DNA of 64,000 nt from Ceratopteris richardii (taxonomy: Eukaryota > Streptophyta > Polypodiopsida > Polypodiales > Pteridaceae): assembly GCA_020310875.1 (NCBI GenBank), contig CM035407.1, positions 69,902,158 through 69,966,157 of the forward strand, given 5' to 3'. Positions 1-10,689 of the stretch are shown here, piece by piece; the stretch's first letter is position 1, and every line of letters begins with the position of its first letter. A program made the translations under genes and the position numbers. The notes beneath the pieces are model-generated. The model searched no databases. It was given only the letters and a program-made list of their open reading frames with translations, and had not been told where the DNA came from.

Positions 1-23
1 GTGGTATTTTCACGTTTTACTCT

Positions 24-383
24 CTAGTGTTTTTTCACTTGTTTGTTTGATCTTGATCTTACTTGTTTTTGTTCAAAATATTTTACCATCCCACCTCTAC
101 CTAGGTTCAAGTGTAAAGGATCCTTCGTATGATAATCACAGATTTTGTGTTCATTTTCTAATACCAAGTGTTGCCTACATGCTTTCTCATAGGCCATACA
201 GTTCCTATAAGTATGACCTAGTTGGTCACACCAGAAGCATCTTACAGTTCTCTTTGGTCGTTGATATAAAGCCCTAGGATCAACTCTTCTATGATCGGGT
301 AGGGTTTTGGTCAATAGAAGACATAGATCTACTTTGAACTCGTACTTGATAGCTATCTTTGCATTCACATGTAGCACTATCAT
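24..383 (-). pseudogene. gag-like zinc-knuckle fragment
   Basis: This short open frame holds one clear CCHC zinc knuckle, CFWCDQLGHTYRNC (C-X2-C-X4-H-X4-C), the nucleic-acid-binding motif of retroelement Gag proteins and some plant RNA-binding proteins. It overlaps the coiled-coil frame just upstream on the same strand (289-720) but lies in a different frame, so a frameshift somewhere in 289-383 would join them into a coiled-coil plus knuckle protein. It runs towards the left edge and stops at position 24. A retroelement gag remnant is the best reading; a host gene exon cannot be excluded. Confidence 0.4.
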
Positions 384-720
384 GTATTTGATTGTTTAAC
401 CTTTCAATATTCTCCTTTAAACTTGCAACCTCATGACCAATAGTTTTGAATGAAGAAATTTCCTTTACATGCTTTGCTATTGTTTCCATATTTTCATTCA
501 AATTTGATAGTTCATAATGAAGAATTCCTTCTAAATTCCTAAACTCGTGATCAAATTGAGTATCTATTGACTTAAGATTCGCATTAAATTCAGATACTAC
601 TGTAGTTAAAATTGAAATAAACGAGTTTAAGGACTCAAATTTGGATTTAAGCTTTAATTTTATAGATGAAATTAATCGTGCTTCCATATCATGGAGAAGA
701 TTTTCGACATTAGAATTCAT
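289..720 (-). pseudogene. coiled-coil protein fragment, probably gag-like
   Basis: The 143-residue frame starts MNSNVENLLHDMEARL and is rich in heptad-like Leu/Ile spacing and charged residues, so it should form a coiled coil. No catalytic motif is visible. It sits directly upstream of the zinc-knuckle frame at 24-383, and the order coiled coil then CCHC knuckle is common in plant retroelement Gag-like proteins. The ATG at 718-720 is the only obvious start. Function is inferred from the neighbour only. Confidence 0.35.
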
Positions 721-1929
721 GTTTATTTTTAACTATATGCAAGCCAGAAAATTTCAAATATAAATACCTGGAATTGGTTTCCCGTCCGATGTACCTGAGT
801 CGCAATGCCGTTTGTTCACGTCGGGTTCACCAATGTCGGGTCGTGAGAGATGCTCGGATGGTGGATCGAGTCATCCGCCTAAATCGTTCGGCACACGTGG
901 GGTGTCTGTAGCAAACTCAGGCTTATGAAAATAAGGGTTCTAATGACAAAACAATTTAAATTACCTAATTCTATGACTGAAACTAAGGTCTTTAAATAGT
1001 TTAAATAGCTATGGACCGTAAGGACGGGCAGCCTCGTACCTAGCAACAGCTTCCTGATATGAGATTAAAACTAGTGACTCTTCTATTACGCGTTCCATCA
1101 TGGTTTCTTCTACTAAACTATCAGGTAAGCTAGAGGTTTCTGGTCTGTCTAGAGTTGGCGGAACATTTTCTATATTTTCAATAGTACTGTGCTCAGACTC
1201 GTGAACTAATTTAGAAGACATCAAAGAAAGTAATGGGAAACAATATTGTTGCAAAACTGCTTGAATAAATTAATTGATAAGCTAATGGTTCAAATCAATA
1301 ATTCTAATACAAATGGAAGGTCTAAATAAAGGGATAAATGTCTAATCAATTGGATAGCTGACTAATTGGAAAATAAGATTTAAATGAATCTTCAATCTTG
1401 CTGCTTCTCTTTACTTCACTTCAATAGCTTGAACTCATCAATGTTTCTGCAAAGAAACATTATCATATTAGTAATATTACAAAAAATTAATAAGAAACAT
1501 AAACTTACATTATCATACACATGCATATACTAATTAAAACATTCACATGCTAGTATGCATACATTCACATCATGTTCATTCATTCACTTACTCACACATA
1601 TGCACATAGATGCTTACTATCCATACACACACTCATGCTAGTATATGCTAATACATGCTCAAATATACCCATAATCATACACTATTATGCATATGTACTC
1701 ATGTACAATCATTTCATGAACAGTCATCATCACTCATTACTATACTCTAACATAATTCAATATTTATATGTATACTCACATGCATAGATGTATATGTCTT
1801 CATGCATAAGCTAAACACCTAATAATAACTAAATAAAATTCAAACCAAATACATTTAATTACTTTTAATTATTCATTAATCTAAAACAACCAAATAAATA
1901 AAATTAAATTAACATTATATAAACCCAAT
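721..1929. other. AT-rich DNA without a supported gene
   Basis: A small minus-strand frame at 1009-1254 (81 residues, acidic, ending in ARYEAARPYGP) is not recognised. From about 1510 to 1800 the DNA is built of loosely repeated CATACATTCACAT / ATGCATA words, a degenerate simple-sequence tract. A 17-bp word, CTGCAAAGAAACATTAT, at about 1447-1463 recurs at about 3118-3134. No RNA gene or mobile-element end was recognised. Confidence 0.4.
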
Positions 1930-2096
1930 CACTCTCTTCCTTTCTCTCTCATTCTCTTCCCATCTCTCTTTCTTTCTCTCTCTCTCTGTGTCTCTCTCTC
2001 TCTCTCTCTCTCTCTTTCCTTCTCTCTCCTCTCTCTCTCTGTCTCTCTCCTTCTCTGTCTGTGCGCTGTCGCGCCCAGACAGAGGAGGGGAGGGAG

Positions 2097-2137
<41 letters not shown>

Positions 2138-2138
2138 T

Positions 2139-2171
<33 letters not shown>

Positions 2172-2218
2172 CTTCTCTGTCTGCGCGCTGCCGCGCTCAG
2201 ACAGAGGAGGGGAGGGAG

Positions 2219-2316
<98 letters not shown>

Positions 2317-2635
2317 CTTCTCTCTCCTCTCTCTCTCTCTCCTTCTCTGTCTGCGCGCTGCCGCGCCTAGACAGAGGAGGGGAGGGAGAGTCTCTCTCTC
2401 TCTCTCTTTCCTTCTCTCTCCTCTCTCTCTCTCCTTCTCTGTCTGCGCGCTGCCGCGCTCAGACAGAGGAGGGGAGGGAGAGTCTCTCTCTCTCTCTCTC
2501 TTTCCTTCTCTCTCCTCTCTCTCTCTCTCCTTCTCTGTCTCTCTCTCTCTTTCCTTCTCTCTCCTCTCTCTCTCTCTCTCCTTCTCTGTCTGCGCGCTGC
2601 CGCGCTCAGACAGAGGAGGGGAGGGAGAGTCTCTC
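1930..2635. repeat. CT microsatellite with embedded GC-core minisatellite
   Basis: Long (CT)n runs are interrupted by at least five copies of a roughly 55-bp unit beginning near 2049, 2171, 2341, 2433 and 2580, plus a coreless copy near 2529. Each unit reads CCTTCTCTGTCTG, then a GC core, then CAGACAGAGGAGGGG and GGGAGAG. The core is an inverted repeat: GTCTG-x-GCGC, a 4-base loop, GCGC-x-CAGAC. The long open frames across this block in several frames (Ser/Leu-rich one way, Arg/Glu-rich the other) follow from the dinucleotide repeat and are not genes. Confidence 0.9.
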
Positions 2636-2935
2636 TCACACACATACATCACACACACACACACGTGCACATACACACATCACATACACACACACATCAC
2701 ATACACACACACACATCACATACACACACACACACATCACACACACGCACACACACATCACATACACACTCACACATCACACACACACACACACGTCACA
2801 CACACATACACTTCGCACACACACATACACTTCACACACACACATACATCACATCACATACACACACATCACACACACACATATATCACATACACACACT
2901 TCACACACACACATACATACACACATCACATATAT
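2636..2935. repeat. CA/CACAT microsatellite
   Basis: An imperfect (CA)n tract, mostly CACATCACATACACACAC-type units, directly follows the CT tract. The switch from polypyrimidine to alternating CA happens within a few bases near 2636, so two unrelated simple repeats abut. Confidence 0.9.
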
Positions 2936-3187
2936 ACGCGCAATGCTGCAGGGACCAAGACCAAGCCATGGAATAGGCATGGGCATGCTTCCAGCCGGAC
3001 AATCAACATCAAGATCATCATACACAGCAGTACATGATGGCTTAATATCCCGAGCATGAGGAGGGTCTAATGAGAAAGAAAGAAAAACAGAAGAAAGTAA
3101 AGAGCAGGAGAAAGTACCTGCAAAGAAACATTATGAGAAACTTGAGCTCAACACTCATTTAAATACATACACAAGTCATTTCTAAAC
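2936..3187. other. Left flank of the LINE insertion
   Basis: Unique-looking sequence between the CA repeat and the LINE target site. No gene or element end is recognised. It should have been contiguous with the sequence right of 9750 before the LINE inserted. Confidence 0.5.
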
Positions 3188-3203
3188 CACTCTTTTTAGT
3201 TTT
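3188..3203 (+). repeat. LINE target-site duplication, left copy
   Basis: CACTCTTTTTAGTTTT here is identical to 9735-9750. It directly abuts the T run that is the complement of the LINE poly(A) tail. The last few T bases cannot be assigned uniquely to TSD or tail. Confidence 0.85.
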
Positions 3204-3343
3204 TTTTTTTAATATAAAGGAAGTTCGGCAATAGCCTACTCTCCCGGACTTGAATTAAATTAAGAAACAAAGGTACAATAGAAGGGGACTAGTGCCCACG
3301 GGACCCCCCAAATCCCAAAAAGCAGGGGAAGCTTGATTGAATC

Positions 3344-6300
3344 CTAGGTTGCATTACAGAGAAGGTTAATCACCCTCTCATCGCCCTCATGCGGGGCCCA
3401 CTTGGGTTTGAGCTTGTTGTTGATCAAGAGGAGGACTTGATGGTGCCTGAAGGGGGGGGATTTCTTACTGTTAACAATCCTCTTGCCAAGGAGGAATAGT
3501 GATTTCTCAATCGACCACTCCCTGGGGGGATCGCCGAAGTTGAGAGCACACCGCTCCCGCCAAATTTTCCACAGGACTTCCCCTCTGATGGCGTTCCAGA
3601 GTGCCGCAGAGCAGCCGATCGCTTCTCCCAAAAGGACTTGTTTCCAACTAGGCTATTTTTGAAGTCTGATTTTCATTCCAACCGTCTGCCAGATTCTGTA
3701 GGAGTTGGGGCAAGTAAGGAAGATGTGTGGGACGTCTTCGATAGCACGGTGGCAGCGTTTGCACCAAGGAGGGATCCCACAAAGTTTGCTAGCCTTATGG
3801 TTGGTCCAAATTCCTCGATGAAGAATTTGCCATAAGAGGACCGACTTCTTAATCTCAATTAGGGGGTGCCAGATACCCATGAATTTCATGTCCCACCGAA
3901 GCCGCGTCCAAGACAGGCACCACTTCTTGTTGAGGCTGATGTGGAGGTCAGCCGTCTCTTTGATGTTCGGGATTTTGAGTAGGCTATTTCCATTGTGCCA
4001 TTTGAGACCAAGCGAGTTCGGTGTGTCGTGTCCCATGAGAAGGCGAGTCTTGGGACGATCCCAAGCGAGGCATCTGCTTTGCAAAGTGTTCCATTCTTCG
4101 TAGGAGATGTTTATGCGAGGGTCGATATCCTCGAAGTTGATCCAGCTGTTGGTGTCATGTTTCCAGAGGTGTTTCCATTTTTTGAATCCTTTGTTCCATA
4201 ACTTCTTGGCATTTTGAATGTTCCACGACTCCACACTCCGGATGCCATGTATCGGAAACCAGATAGAGTCGTTTTGTCTGATTCCGGCTGCCCACTTCCA
4301 GTCCTCACTAATTCTAGTGAAGCTTTTGACTTTATTCCAGCCCTTCCAAAGAGAGCACACGAGATTGGAGCCTTTCGGGAAGACGGGTATCGGGGAGAAT
4401 AGCAGGGTCATGATGTCAAGATTCTTCCAGTTCGGGAACCCCGTGAGGGCCAACTCATGCTTGTTTCTGAAGATCAGTTTGGCCCACGAGGCCTCCCTAT
4501 TGCACCAAGCCTTAATCATCCATTTGGCTGCCAGTTTGTTAGCCATACACCCAATGTCCAGGATACCAAGCCCCCCGCTATCTCTAGGGCTGGTGCAGAT
4601 GGCCCATTTGATTTTAGGCACCCCCCTTCTGTTATGATCACCCATCCAAAGAAAGTTTCTGCAGATACTATTCAGCTTGGACAGGCCTTGCTCATTCGGT
4701 CTCCAACACGAAAGGAAATAGATGGTAGACGAGAGGAGGAACGTGTTGATAACCATTGCTCGTCCAGCGAGATTGATTTGCATGCCTCTCCAATAGTTAA
4801 GCTTGTTTTCAAGTTTGGCCAGCACCCAGTTCCATCGCTGCTCCATAGAGACGCCAAACCCCAAGGGGATTCCAAGAAGTCGAAGGATTTGGCCCTGCGG
4901 AATGATTTGACAGCCATGATCAATGAGAAGGCCAGGATGATGTCCCACAATAGCCCTAAAGGCGGTCTTATAGTGGTTGATTTTGGATCCAGAGGCCTCA
5001 CAAAAGATATGGAGACACCTCCAGAAAGTCTCCAGGCTGGTATTATCATTGTGAACGAACGCGTTCATATCATCGGCAAAAAGTCTCATGATGATTTGAC
5101 TGTGGTCGTGAGGCAGCCGAAGGCCTTTGATATTGCCAGCCTCCACATGATGCGCCACAAGTCTGCTCAGCCCCTTAGTGGCGATGGCAAAGAGAAGGGG
5201 GGCCAGAGGGCACCCTTGTCTAATAGATCTTTTAAGATGGATCGCCTTCGAAAGCTTGCCGTTAACGTTAATTTGGGTCGTTGCGTTTCCGAGAAGGGTC
5301 GCGATCATCTTGGTGAATTTCTGACTACATCCGAGATCTTGGAGCGATTGCAGAATATAGTCCCATTCTAGCCTATCGTAGGCTTTGTCAAAGTCGATCT
5401 TGAGGAAAACCACATCTTGATTAGACTCATTTGCAAATTGAATACCTTCCCAAATATCCATAATGGTTTCCAGGATAGACCTGCCTTTGATGAAGCCTTT
5501 TTGGTCCTCACTAAGCCAATATCTCAGGTGGCACGAGAGCCTGTTGGCCATGACTTTGGCGATGATCTTGTATCCTGTTTGGAGCATCGTAATAGGCCGC
5601 CAGTTCTCGATTATGTTCTTTTCCCCCTTCTTGTGTATCAACTTGATAATTCCATTATTTAGACAAGAAGGAAGAGCACCAAACTTTAGCGCTTCTTGCC
5701 AAACCATCCGAAGAGGGGTGGCAACCACCAGCTTGAAGGATTTAAAGAACTCGTTAGTGAGTCCGTCGGGTCTCGGGCTTTTACCGAGGGGGAGGGCATC
5801 AATGACCTCAATGATTTCTGATTCAGAGATAGGGGCATGAAGCAGGGAGTGGAGGTTGGGTGGTATTCTCTGGGGGGAAACCCTAGAAATGGCAGCCATG
5901 CAGTCCCTTCTATGGTGGGAGAGGGGGTTCGAGGTTCCCAAGAGTCTCGTGAAGTGCCCTTCGATGATGCCAAAATTATCTTCTTCCGAATTGCATACAT
6001 TGCCATGTGGATCTAGCAGTAGGGGGATCGACTCTCTGTTGTGTTTCCTTTTAAGGATACGGCACATCTCTTTGGTGGGTTTGTCGGCTTTGCCGGCCCA
6101 CCACTCCTTGAAGAAGATTTGCAAGTTTTTCCTTTGTATTTCTTCCTCGTATCTCAGCACTGCTCTGATTTTTCGGAGACCTTTCTGGGCTTGGTGTTTT
6201 CCTTTGTTCACTTCCTCCTCGAGCCGCCAGAGTCTGTGGTAAAGAGCTTCCCTACGAGCCCGCCGCACAGCCTCGAGCATCTTCTTAGTTCTGATCATGA

Positions 6301-7168
6301 TCTTACGAGACTTGTCGACCGCACTTCTCCAGCACTTGGCTGGGGCCAGGCCAGAGGCGAACGCCACCTTCCACACATCGGCAATCTCTTGATGGACGGA
6401 GGGGAGAGAGAAGGTGGTTGCGTTGGCATGGAACCACGGAGCCTTGCGGATCTTGTTGGAAGGTTGAAAAGTGATAACGATCGGGTAGTGATCAGAGATG
6501 GTGAGGTCAGTGTGTTGCGTGATGGTAGGGTGGCCCCACTGATGAGTAAAGCTCTGAGAGATGTAGCATCTATCGAGTCTAGCTTTCCTCAAATCATCGC
6601 CCGCTTGGAGATTCGACCAAGAAAAGCCATTCGAGTCTTTGAATTCAACCAAATCCAAGTGGAGTTTGGTCATGTCCCACGTTTCTTTCTCCCGACTGTC
6701 GATGACCCTACCCTTGCCCATCCATCTGTCCATAGGGTCCTCCACCATGTTGAAGTCTCCACATATAAGCACGTTGTGGGGAAGCGAGTCTAATGAAGCC
6801 CAAGTGTTCAGTCTCTCCAAATCCCCGTTAGGGGCGTACAAGGAAACCATAGTAACACAAAGAGGAGCACCAAAAGAAACCGCAATCCAACGGTGACTTA
6901 CATCTTCAATGGAGTTCTCAAGCTTTTCAAGCCAGAGTTGTTTAACACCGATAACCGTTCCTCCGGACCCCCGCTGGTGCTTCGTTGGGATCCACACATG
7001 GGCCGAGGAGACCTGTCTGAGCCGTTTCTGGAGGTCTTCTCCGTCAATTTTAATCTCTTGAATACATATAATGTCTGGGTTTAAGCTAGTGTCGCGGAGC
7101 CATTGACCAATGATGGTCGCTCTTGAGGGGTCGGTTAGCCCTCTAGCATTTAGCGAGATGACAATCAT
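3344..7168 (-). pseudogene. LINE ORF2: endonuclease/reverse transcriptase with one in-frame stop
   Basis: Nicks target DNA and copies LINE RNA at the nick. Translation from ATG 7166-7168 gives 1171 residues to a TAG at 3653-3655. The same frame then resumes without any frameshift and runs about 100 codons to 3344, with the W-x-I-W-x-E-R-type tail usual in plant LINEs. Endonuclease (about 1-240): SLNARGL, CIQEIKI, GDFNM (about 137) and SDH (about 224), so catalytic residues are kept. RT (about 480-740): the catalytic box is FADD at 697-700. A Cys/His cluster (CKRC...H...C) lies near 1130, as in the zf-RVT family. The start overlaps the ORF1 stop as ATGA. Apart from the single TAG the frame is clean, suggesting a fairly young copy. 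Confidence 0.9.
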
Positions 7169-8553
7169 TTTTGTGTTGATCCCTCTTTGCGGGAGGGAGC
7201 CTTGTCCTTTCTTCTCTTGGCTTCATCTTTCTTTTTCGCTGGGATCTGATCCCGACTTAGAAATCGGTTCTTGTGGGGGCTTTTCCAGGGTAACTCCATA
7301 GGCTGTTTTCCTTTGCGGGATGCTCCTTGCTGGGAAGAATTGGGCCCCGTGCTCGGCACCGTTTCCGGGATCGTCGATCCAATGATGGAACTTTCACTAT
7401 CCATGTTGTCTTCATTACTAGTGGTGAAACCATCTTCTTTGCTTGTAGTGTAACCCTCCTGGGGGGTTTCTTTGTTGTCAGGGATCTCTAGGGCTTCGTC
7501 GTAGGTGTCTACCTCAGGTGGCTTCCCACCTGGGTAGTCAAGCTCGTTGATCTCCTTTCCAAGATTGCAATACAAATTGCTGTAGGGGGTAAGTGGCAGG
7601 ATGTTTCTCTCACCGTTGGCCCTCGGACTTCTTTTCCTTCTTCTTCTAGCTTCAGTAAAGCCATCAGCATCAGCTTGTGGATTGAGGAGGCCCTTGCCTT
7701 CCCCTTACTTGGTCGAGTGGGTCAAATCGCCAAAGTTGTCTTGAGCAGTTTTGGAGGCTTCTTGAAATCGCTTGTTTTTTTGCCTGAGAGGGCAGTCTTT
7801 AATCCTGTGACCTTGCTGACCACAACGAAAGCACGCGTTGGGAAGGTTTTTGTAGGTGATATCCTGCTCCCAAACATCTCCTTCGCCCATGTCCACTTTG
7901 ATCGTTGATGGAAGCGGCGAACTGAGGTCGGCCTCGACGCAGATTTGTGGGTGCCACCTAGCATTGAACGAGTGTCTTGCACCTTCATAGATGAGACCAC
8001 CAATGTCTTTGCGTGAAGCCAACGGCTTGCCGATAGGAGAGACAATGTCCCACACGAAGTTGTACAAGAAGTATGGGAGGTTAGGGAGCTCAACCCAAAG
8101 AGGGTACCGAAGTGATTTCGATTTGTCGGGAGTAAAGTCCGGGGACCATCTGAATAGGCACAGGGTCGCCCGACCGAGCTGCCAGGTGCCAACGCTTAGG
8201 GCTTGGAACGCCATCTCTTCATTTTCAAAGACTAGCAGCATGTGGTTTGCTGGTAAGAACTGACATTTGCTGACAATTAGTCCTCGAGGGAACCACTCTT
8301 TTCGAAGCCATTGTCGCACGATTTCGAGCGGGGGCTTAGGGCCAAACACTTGGCCGACGAGGCAAACTTTCTTGAGCTCCTCCTGAGCAGATAGAACTGC
8401 GGGTCTACTGAGGGACACGATGGGGGATTCAACACTTTCGGATGCCCCAGGGGCGGCACACGACCCCCCCTCCAGCAGAGCGGCCAGGGTACCGGTCTCC
8501 CCAGGGGGAGGGGCCCGATTACTTTTCACGAGAGAGGATGAAGCCACATCCAT
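7165..8553 (-). pseudogene. LINE ORF1: RNA-binding Gag-like protein, interrupted
   Basis: The likely start is the ATG at 8551-8553, in good context (CCATGGATG). The N-terminal part resembles the DUF4283 domain of plant LINE ORF1 proteins, followed at about 240-255 by a canonical knuckle, CFRCGQQGHRIKDC. A TAA at 7705-7707 ends the first 282 residues. The same frame reopens by 7575 and continues to a TGA at 7165-7167, giving an acidic then very basic C-terminus (KKKDEAKRRKDK). The family role is RNA binding and chaperoning of the LINE RNP; that is inferred here. Confidence 0.8.
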
Positions 8554-8732
8554 GGCCAAAAGGAACTTGCACCACTTTTACTTTTCAATACCCAACGGCA
8601 AAACCCTCCAACATGGGGAGAAAACTGACCACAAACAAGGAAGACTCCCCCCTCCGATCACATCGAAGCCAAACACTCCACTTTTCAGGGAAAGACTATA
8701 AGGCCAAAAATCCCACAATAAAGGGAAGCACA

Positions 8733-8852
8733 CTTCTTCTTTTTCGAATCTTTTCTATTTTCCTTTTTCTTTTTTCTTTTTTTCTTCTTTTTTTTTTCTC
8801 TCTTCTTTTTTTTTTTTTCTTCTTTTTTCTAAAAAATCTTTCTTTTCTCTAG
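8733..8852 (-). repeat. Purine-rich tract in LINE 5' UTR
   Basis: A nearly pure TTTC/TTCTTT tract on the plus strand, so A/G-rich in LINE sense, about 180 bases upstream of ORF1. It could contribute an internal promoter or unpaired leader; no specific site is recognised. Confidence 0.6.
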
Positions 8853-9164
8853 TTTTAGAGCTCCCGGCGATCGCGATCGGCGGTTGAAAGATCCCCCCCA
8901 CGCGCGATCGTTCTGTCCTCAACTATGTTCGATTTTCATGGCTGCTTCTATAATGTACATTCTCCGTCCACTCTCGTTTCTGGTTCGTATCATTGTTGAC
9001 GCATACAACATTAAATGATACCTCACTCTTACAAAAGGAGTGAAAACCGTGTTGCTTTCTCTTTAACTTGTGCTGCTTTTATTCTAAAATAGGCTAGGCA
9101 CACACGACTCACGAGCTTCCAGGTGGACTATCGCAGCCAGAAAAGGACGGGAACCGAGGCAGAG

Positions 9165-9390
9165 GGGACCCGAGGTATCGCACGATATCGAAGTATCGTG
9201 ACAGGCAGGGGGGGGTATCGCGACCGGCAGGGCGGGGTATCGCACGATAGAGGGAGAAGTATCGCGACAGATCAACTCCCAGTGGGCTATCGCGACACAC
9301 GGGGACCCGAGGTATCGCGACAGGCGGGGGGGGGGTATCGCGACAGGCGGGCGGGGTATCGCACGATAGAGGGGGTACCGCGGCAGCGCG
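9165..9390 (-). repeat. CpG-rich tandem repeats in LINE 5' UTR
   Basis: Several variants of TATCGCGACAGGCGGG and at least two of GGTATCGCACGATAGAGGG alternate here; the phrase GGGACCCGAGGTATCGC occurs twice. The block lies upstream of ORF1, where plant and animal LINEs often carry repeated promoter monomers. A minus-strand frame over it (9084-9512, Pro/Arg-rich) is a by-product of the repeats. Confidence 0.75.
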
Positions 9391-9734
9391 TCAATGGCAG
9401 CTAAACTGGTGATGGCACCAACAGCGACACAAGCGTCACCAGCAGCGACATCAGTTCGAATGCAGAACTCGGGGGGCGCCACGCAGACATGAAGATTGCG
9501 CCACGCAGACAATCACTGTTGATGGCGGATTTGAAAGGGTGATAGAGGTTGAAGCGGCAGCCGACGGAGACGCCATCATCCCAAACTTCCGGTCTCAAAC
9601 AGAAGGAGAACTGTTGGAGTTGTTGCGCACGTAGCTGTCGACGGAGACGCCATCTCTGCCATCGGGACGACCTCCTTTATTTCCCACTTTACAGGACGAT
9701 CTACGTTCAGAATGTCATGCTATCACTCCAGTCT

Positions 9735-9750
9735 CACTCTTTTTAGTTTT
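9735..9750 (+). repeat. LINE target-site duplication, right copy
   Basis: CACTCTTTTTAGTTTT, identical to 3188-3203, marks the LINE 5' boundary. Confidence 0.85.
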
Positions 9751-10639
9751 AACTTTTAATCTACAACCACACTTTAATCTCCTTACTTCCACCACACTTT
9801 CCAGTTTAACTTTTCTACTTTAATTACACTTAATTTCTACTCCTCTCTTTTCATCTTCACTAATTCTCTCCATTCTTTCTCTTAACCAACTTTTTTCACT
9901 CTAAGTGCATCTTCTATTGAGACCACTCCTTAAATCTCTTTAGTTACACAACTTATATAAGCCATTCTTTTTCCTAGCACTCATATAGTCCACTAGTTAT
10001 TTATCCATTTAATTAATCATTTTAATCTAATTAGCCTACATTTCTTATTTAAATAAATTAATTAATTTAAGCTTAGTTTAAGGGTTTAATTAATTAGAAC
10101 CTTAATATTTAAATACACAAATTTACTTAAAGTAATTATTAATAGCATAGTTTAATTTAGAATACATAAATATGTAATTAATGATGATAAATAATATCTA
10201 TTTTAACCCTTTTTAATATAGTAAATCCTAGAAACCCTATTGGAAACCCATAAAACCCCCTGGGTTAGACCATTAAAATCCTTCTGAACCCTAACTTTAA
10301 CCCATTATAACTCATCTAAACCCTTAACATTAACCAAATCTTATAAACAACACATGAATTCAAGAAACCCTAGGCTGAATACCCATAATTCTTGAATGTA
10401 AAAAACATAGGAAATTCTCATTAAATGAGTAATTAGGGTAAACCCTAACATGAACATAGAATCTTCATCATCATTTGTACCTGTAAACACTTTCAAAGTA
10501 GTTAATTCCAATCCACACAATTGATTAACCGTGATATAAAAGGTTTGAGATCACCAATAAAGTTGTTCTCATTTTCTCTGGTCATCAACGGAAAGGTTGA
10601 AATCTTTCCGACAACGTGTCCACCAACCCATAAGGAATT
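9751..10639. other. AT-rich sequence between LINE and Tat-A gag
   Basis: Strongly AT-rich with repeated AACCCTA / CTAAACCC words near 10200-10450. No gene is seen. It may be the leader or 5' end of Tat-A, but I find neither a primer-binding site nor an LTR here, so the 5' end of Tat-A is undetermined. Confidence 0.4.
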
Positions 10640-10689
10640 CCCATTTATCTTGATGGCGTAAATAGGTTAGTAACATGAATAGTAAACTC

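Larger units (their letters stand above)
3204..9734 (-). mobile_element. LINE (plant L1-like non-LTR retrotransposon)
   Basis: A 6.5-kb minus-strand LINE. From its 5' end it holds a repeat-rich 5' UTR (9734 to about 8554), ORF1 with a CCHC knuckle, ORF2 with apurinic-type endonuclease and reverse transcriptase, a short 3' UTR and a poly(A) tail seen as T bases at 3200-3210. Identical 16-bp target-site duplications flank it. In the element's sense the duplication begins AAAACTAAAAAG, consistent with target-primed reverse transcription at an A-rich site. The 5' end looks full length because the duplication lies more than 1 kb beyond ORF1. ORF1 and ORF2 each carry a premature stop. Confidence 0.9.

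Noticed and set aside
1009..1254. A small acidic minus-strand frame considered as a host exon
   Set aside because: No recognisable domain, splice context or neighbour supports it.
1988..3059. Long overlapping Ser/Leu-rich and Arg/Glu-rich open frames on both strands
   Set aside because: They are translations of CT and CA simple repeats, which lack stop codons in several frames at once; no start context or domain.
4457..5371. A 304-residue plus-strand frame
   Set aside because: It is antisense to the well-supported LINE ORF2 and shows no recognisable motif.
6041..6793. A 250-residue plus-strand frame
   Set aside because: Antisense to the LINE endonuclease domain; a shadow of GC-rich coding sequence.
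9084..9512. A 142-residue minus-strand frame upstream of LINE ORF1, considered as an extra LINE ORF
   Set aside because: It coincides with the CpG-rich tandem repeats and its Pro/Arg repeats simply translate them; no conservation evidence.
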